Assembly: GCF_023276435.1 (NCBI RefSeq)
Contig: NZ_JALLPO010000022.1
Location: 95,000 to 158,999, forward strand
Source: Sphaerisporangium perillae
GTDB lineage: Bacteria; Actinomycetota; Actinomycetes; Streptosporangiales; Streptosporangiaceae
Length of the DNA stretch: 64,000 nucleotides
Reading direction: 5' to 3'
Below the pieces are notes generated by a model. That model worked only from the letters and a program-made list of their open reading frames with translations, ran no database searches and had not been told where the DNA came from. The position numbers and the translations under genes are program-made. Positions 63,979 through 64,000 of this stretch are shown here, in pieces (within the stretch, counting starts at the first letter, position 1; the number at the start of each line of letters is the position of its first letter).

Positions 63979-64000
63979 CCGGGTCATCCGCCGTACGACG

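Noticed and set aside
63700..63987. Minus-strand gene at the right edge
   Set aside because: Low-complexity Arg/Gly frame over the IS-like end and repeat C; no ribosome site.

Overview
The window is very GC-rich, densely coded chromosomal DNA from an actinomycete. The evidence is the mycothiol gene mshA, a carD-ispF-cysS-rlmB block, senX3-regX3 with phoU, an XRE/HBHA-like pair, many GTG starts and several probable leaderless promoters. Gene content and style suggest a Streptosporangiales-type organism (Nonomuraea/Streptosporangium relatives), but that placement is inference. Gene order in the first 17 kb follows two blocks I know from Mycobacterium tuberculosis (Rv0474-Rv0491 and Rv3579c-Rv3584), here joined.

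Layout. 0-17 kb is conserved core: HBHA-like protein and its XRE regulator, a BlaI/M56 protease pair, a methyltransferase, an SDR divergent from mshA, YbjN, gpmA, phoU, senX3-regX3, an LpqE-like lipoprotein, carD-ispF (ispD is missing from its usual place), a GlsB-type membrane protein, a DUF2637 protein, cysS, rlmB and tRNA-Thr(TGU). 17.4-26 kb is a decayed accessory island beginning at the tRNA: an integrase fused to a probable transposase tail, an IS5-type transposase fragment, a second frameshifted integrase tail, a lone CBM2 module, a TetR tail and a Dyp-peroxidase tail. Intact genes are scattered among them (PAS histidine kinase, FAD oxidoreductase, metallophosphoesterase, GNAT). 26-34.5 kb holds an ECF42-type sigma factor with its YCII partner, a copper monooxygenase-like lipoprotein, a HelD/HelR-type helicase, a STAS protein and a family 2 glycosyltransferase.

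34.8-50 kb returns to metabolism and regulation: a CbiMN-Q-O cobalt/nickel ECF transporter, a second STAS protein, SDR plus enoyl-CoA hydratase, a rhomboid protease, an orphan BlaI-type regulator, serC, citrate synthase, pdxH, an MFS transporter, a DtxR/IdeR-type regulator, a PAS-GAF-PP2C-HATPase phosphatase and an alpha/beta hydrolase. 50-59.6 kb is a complete kdp operon read leftwards (27-residue membrane peptide, kdpF, kdpA, kdpB, kdpC, kdpD, a 21-codon mini-cistron, kdpE), preceded by an acyl-CoA dehydrogenase. 59.8-63.7 kb has a secreted wall-type protein overlapping a class F sortase, then a RidA protein and a LysR regulator. The last 300 bases carry an IS605/IS607-like end with no tnpB.

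The observations I find most unusual are: a 112-bp G17C9-containing insertion inside the regX3/lpqE terminator; the tandemly duplicated kdpD end that makes a mini-cistron coupled on both sides by ATGA overlaps; the micro-peptide ahead of kdpF; the cysteine-bearing insertion in KdpC; the dedicated sortase/substrate pair with a non-LPXTG signal; and two unrelated heptanucleotide arrays that each sit at a stop codon.
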